Source of the DNA: Bacteroidales bacterium UBA4363
Lineage (GTDB): Bacteria > Bacteroidota > Bacteroidia > Bacteroidales > Paludibacteraceae
Direction: 5' to 3'
Length of the DNA stretch: 62,729 bases
Assembly (NCBI GenBank): GCA_002393965.1
Contig: DGSL01000007.1
Location: 1-62,729 of the forward strand
The stretch's first letter is position 1; each line of letters starts with the position of its first letter. A program made the translations under genes and the position numbers. This document shows positions 60,791 through 62,729 of the stretch, piece after piece. The notes under the pieces are model-generated. The model saw nothing but the letters and a program-made list of their open reading frames with translations. It was not told the origin of the DNA and made no database searches.

Positions 60791-61894
60791 ATGGATCGTA
60801 ATGCACAGATTATTCGTACCAGCTGGATCGGCATCCTGGCCAACGTCCTGCTGGCTGGATTCAAGGCCTTGGTCGGAATCCTGGCCAATAGCGTGGCTGT
60901 CATAATGGATGCCGTCAACAACCTCAGCGACGCCATGTCAAGCGTCATTACTATTGTCGGGACTAAACTCTCGCAGCGGCCGGCGGACCGGAAACACCCG
61001 TTCGGATTCGGACGCATAGAGTATTTCAGTGCCATTGCCATCTCGGTCATTGTGATCTCGGCTGGCGTCACCTCGCTCGTCGAATCGGTAAAGAAGATCT
61101 TGGAACCAACCTCTCCCGACTATTCCTCCGTGACGCTCATCGTCATCGTGGTGGCGATAGTGGTGAAAATCCTGCTGGGCTTCTATGTCAAACGAAAGGG
61201 CATGCAACTGAATAGCGATGCACTGAAGGCATCGGGTTCGGACGCATTGTTCGATGCCGTCATCACCCTCGCCACCCTCGTTTCCGCCGGCATCATGCTG
61301 TTGTGGAACGTCTCGCTTGACGGGGTGCTCGGTGTCCTCATCTCTCTGGCCATTATCAAGGCAGGTGCCGAGATGCTCACCTCGCCTGTCAACGAACTGC
61401 TCGGTACCTCCATCCCCGCTTCCCTTACAGAACAGATCATAAAGGAAGTGTCGGAGTTCGAGGGTGTTCATGGGGTGTTCGACCTGATTCTGCATAACTA
61501 CGGTCCCGAGGTGAAGATTGGATCGTTGCACGTCAATGTCTATGATACGATGTCGGCTCACGAGATCCATGGACTCACGCGTCGTATCACCACCCAGATG
61601 TACGAACGGCATGGCATTATCCTCACCGTCGGCATCTATGCCATTGCTACGGGAAACAATCGCAACGCTCTCCTGCAGGCTCAGGTCATGCAGACGTTGG
61701 CAAAACGTCCCGACGTGGTCCAGGTTCATGGGTTCTACTATTCCGAATCCGACCATTCCATTTCCGTCGATGTCGTCCCCGATCTCTCCGTTCACGATGA
61801 GGACCTGTTCGTCCGTCAACTGATGGAGATGCTCCAGCCGCTGGTTCCGGATATGAAGGTGACGGTCGTCGTGGACCACAACTACTCTGAATAG
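60791..61894 (+). CDS. Cation diffusion facilitator metal transporter
   Basis: 367 residues with about six membrane helices and a C-terminal cytoplasmic metal-binding domain (about 200-367). CDF proteins export divalent metals (Zn, Fe, Mn or Co) in exchange for protons. The intramembrane site in helix 2 is D40-AVNN-LSD47 (DAVNNLSD), and in helix 5 D151xxxD155 (GSDALFDAV), with the conserved HPFGFGRIEYF cytoplasmic loop (69-79). Substrate not determinable. A G11 tract lies upstream and could alter expression. Confidence 0.92.
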   Translation: MDRNAQIIRTSWIGILANVLLAGFKALVGILANSVAVIMDAVNNLSDAMSSVITIVGTKLSQRPADRKHPFGFGRIEYFSAIAISVIVISAGVTSLVESVKKILEPTSPDYSSVTLIVIVVAIVVKILLGFYVKRKGMQLNSDALKASGSDALFDAVITLATLVSAGIMLLWNVSLDGVLGVLISLAIIKAGAEMLTSPVNELLGTSIPASLTEQIIKEVSEFEGVHGVFDLILHNYGPEVKIGSLHVNVYDTMSAHEIHGLTRRITTQMYERHGIILTVGIYAIATGNNRNALLQAQVMQTLAKRPDVVQVHGFYYSESDHSISVDVVPDLSVHDEDLFVRQLMEMLQPLVPDMKVTVVVDHNYSE

Positions 61895-61943
61895 CACCTA
61901 CGCCTTTCTTTCCTCCTGATTTTACGAAAGAAAACGTCTGTTT

Positions 61944-62657
61944 ATGGACACGAGAAACGATTATTTTCGCAATATCCAGGCCCACGCCTTCCAGGACTGT
62001 CAGATCCATTCCTGCCCCGAATTGCTGGAGTGTATCCGTTCCGTAGGCTTCCTCCCTCTGCTCGAAAGCGCCGTGCCGGGATTCTGCGCCGAGAGTATCA
62101 TGGCGGAGGAGTGCCGATTTACCCAGTTCCCGGACGGTACGTGGGAATGGCCACTCTGGCAATGGAAAGGATCCGTCATCCGCGAGGGAGGATGTCTCTA
62201 TGGCAGGTTCTTCAACGGGAAGGCTGGATTCATCAGCCGTGAGTGGTGGCCCGACTTCTACAACTGGCGACGTAGCCGACACGCTCAACCCGACGAAGGT
62301 TCTATCGAGGATGCTATTCTCACCACGCTCAGGGAACACGGAAGCATGATCGCACGCGAACTGCGCAGTGCCTGTGGCATGACGGGTAAGAACATGCGTT
62401 CAAAGTTCGATGCCTATGTCAACCGACTCCAGATGGCTACCTATGTCGTGACCGAGGATTTTGTCTATCCCCGGGATAAACACGGACGGGAATACGGATT
62501 TGGTTGGGCGCTCCTTACGACTCCCGAACGATGGATCGGACGTGAGAACTGCCTTTGCCAGCACACACCGGACGAGTCATACAGCCGTATGGAGCAATAT
62601 CTTACCTCTCTCTTACCGAAGGCAACATCAAAACAGATCTCCAAACTCCTCCGCTAA
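61944..62657 (+). CDS. AlkZ-related protein (putative)
   Basis: 237 residues, no signal or membrane segment. Trp- and Arg-rich blocks (RFTQFPDGTWEWPLWQWKGSVI; GRFFNGKAGFISREWWPDFYNWRRS) are followed by a winged-helix-like part (AILTTLREHGSMIARELRSACGMTGKNMRSKFDAYVNRLQMATYVV). This pattern recalls the winged-helix AlkZ-related family often annotated in Bacteroidota and Firmicutes; the catalytic motif of true AlkZ glycosylases is not visible, so enzymatic activity is unproven. 49 bp after the CDF gene, possibly co-transcribed. Confidence 0.6.
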   Translation: MDTRNDYFRNIQAHAFQDCQIHSCPELLECIRSVGFLPLLESAVPGFCAESIMAEECRFTQFPDGTWEWPLWQWKGSVIREGGCLYGRFFNGKAGFISREWWPDFYNWRRSRHAQPDEGSIEDAILTTLREHGSMIARELRSACGMTGKNMRSKFDAYVNRLQMATYVVTEDFVYPRDKHGREYGFGWALLTTPERWIGRENCLCQHTPDESYSRMEQYLTSLLPKATSKQISKLLR

Positions 62658-62673
62658 CCCTCCTGACTTTCCT

Positions 62674-62686
62674 CCCCCCCTTTTTT
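62674..62686. repeat. C7-T6 tract after the AlkZ-related gene
   Basis: Seven C then six T, 17 bp after the stop codon. No stem was seen with it inside the window. Confidence 0.6.
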
Positions 62687-62729
62687 CTTGCATTGTCCAC
62701 CTATAGTCCAATTTTGGAGCAAGCCGAGA

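Overview
The window looks like chromosomal DNA of a Bacteroidales bacterium (Bacteroidota). Evidence: type IX secretion (T9SS) genes porW/sprE, porX and a GldJ-type lipoprotein; a very large secreted protein ending in a T9SS-type sorting domain; the acpP-fabF-rnc order; ferredoxin-dependent korAB; and many start regions carrying the Bacteroidota -7 box TAnnTTTG while lacking Shine-Dalgarno sequences. I cannot name the genus. No rRNA, tRNA, CRISPR array, prophage or transposase was seen; about 46 protein genes were.

Layout. 1-3.5 kb (minus strand): a secreted Ig-like protein cut by the window edge, a secreted coiled-coil protein with two TonB-C-like domains, recX and prmC. 3.6-8 kb (plus): ribD, a cardiolipin synthase, a secreted hypothetical protein and fabG. 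8.1-9.8 kb (minus): a tight TfoX-N / AlkD-like / flavoprotein operon. 10-16.3 kb (plus): a GT2 glycosyltransferase, a small lipoprotein, korAB behind a long structured leader, a CYTH protein and luxS. 16.4-18.1 kb (minus): a membrane protein and heptose-7-phosphate kinase hddA. 18.4-30 kb: a peptidoglycan amidase, a CoA-transferase, porW, porX, cdaA (minus), gldJ and asnS. 30-32.4 kb (minus): pta-ackA. 32.6-38.3 kb (plus): a compact run proC / XRE-cupin / AMP-ligase / VanZ-like / dprA / TerC-Alx. 38.8-40.2 kb: a conserved protein of unknown function and an AT-rich repeat region. 40.3-50.3 kb: one 3,363-residue repeat protein. 50.7-62.7 kb: a GyrI-like membrane-anchored protein, an M16 protease, purN, acpP-fabF-rnc, an acyl-CoA ligase, prfB with a programmed frameshift, a CDF metal transporter and an AlkZ-related protein.

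Functional themes. Fermentative energy metabolism (korAB, CoA-transferase, pta-ackA), fatty-acid and phospholipid synthesis (fabG, acpP, fabF, acyl-CoA ligase, cls) and cell-surface secretion (porW, porX, gldJ plus the giant cargo) dominate. The remainder is housekeeping.

Most unusual signal. A dispersed element of about 77 bp (positions 3526, 4797, 10096, 12060, 12137, partial at 12214, probable at 24119) folds into one long hairpin. Its innermost 5-bp stem differs in sequence between copies yet stays paired, and every copy points toward the start of the gene just downstream. This fits a structured 5'-leader RNA or a small mobile palindrome. Other points of interest are G10 and G11 tracts between genes, a perfect 10-bp hairpin inside the start of rnc, a 10-bp CTCCATCTCC-type microsatellite in three intergenic regions, and the giant surface protein.
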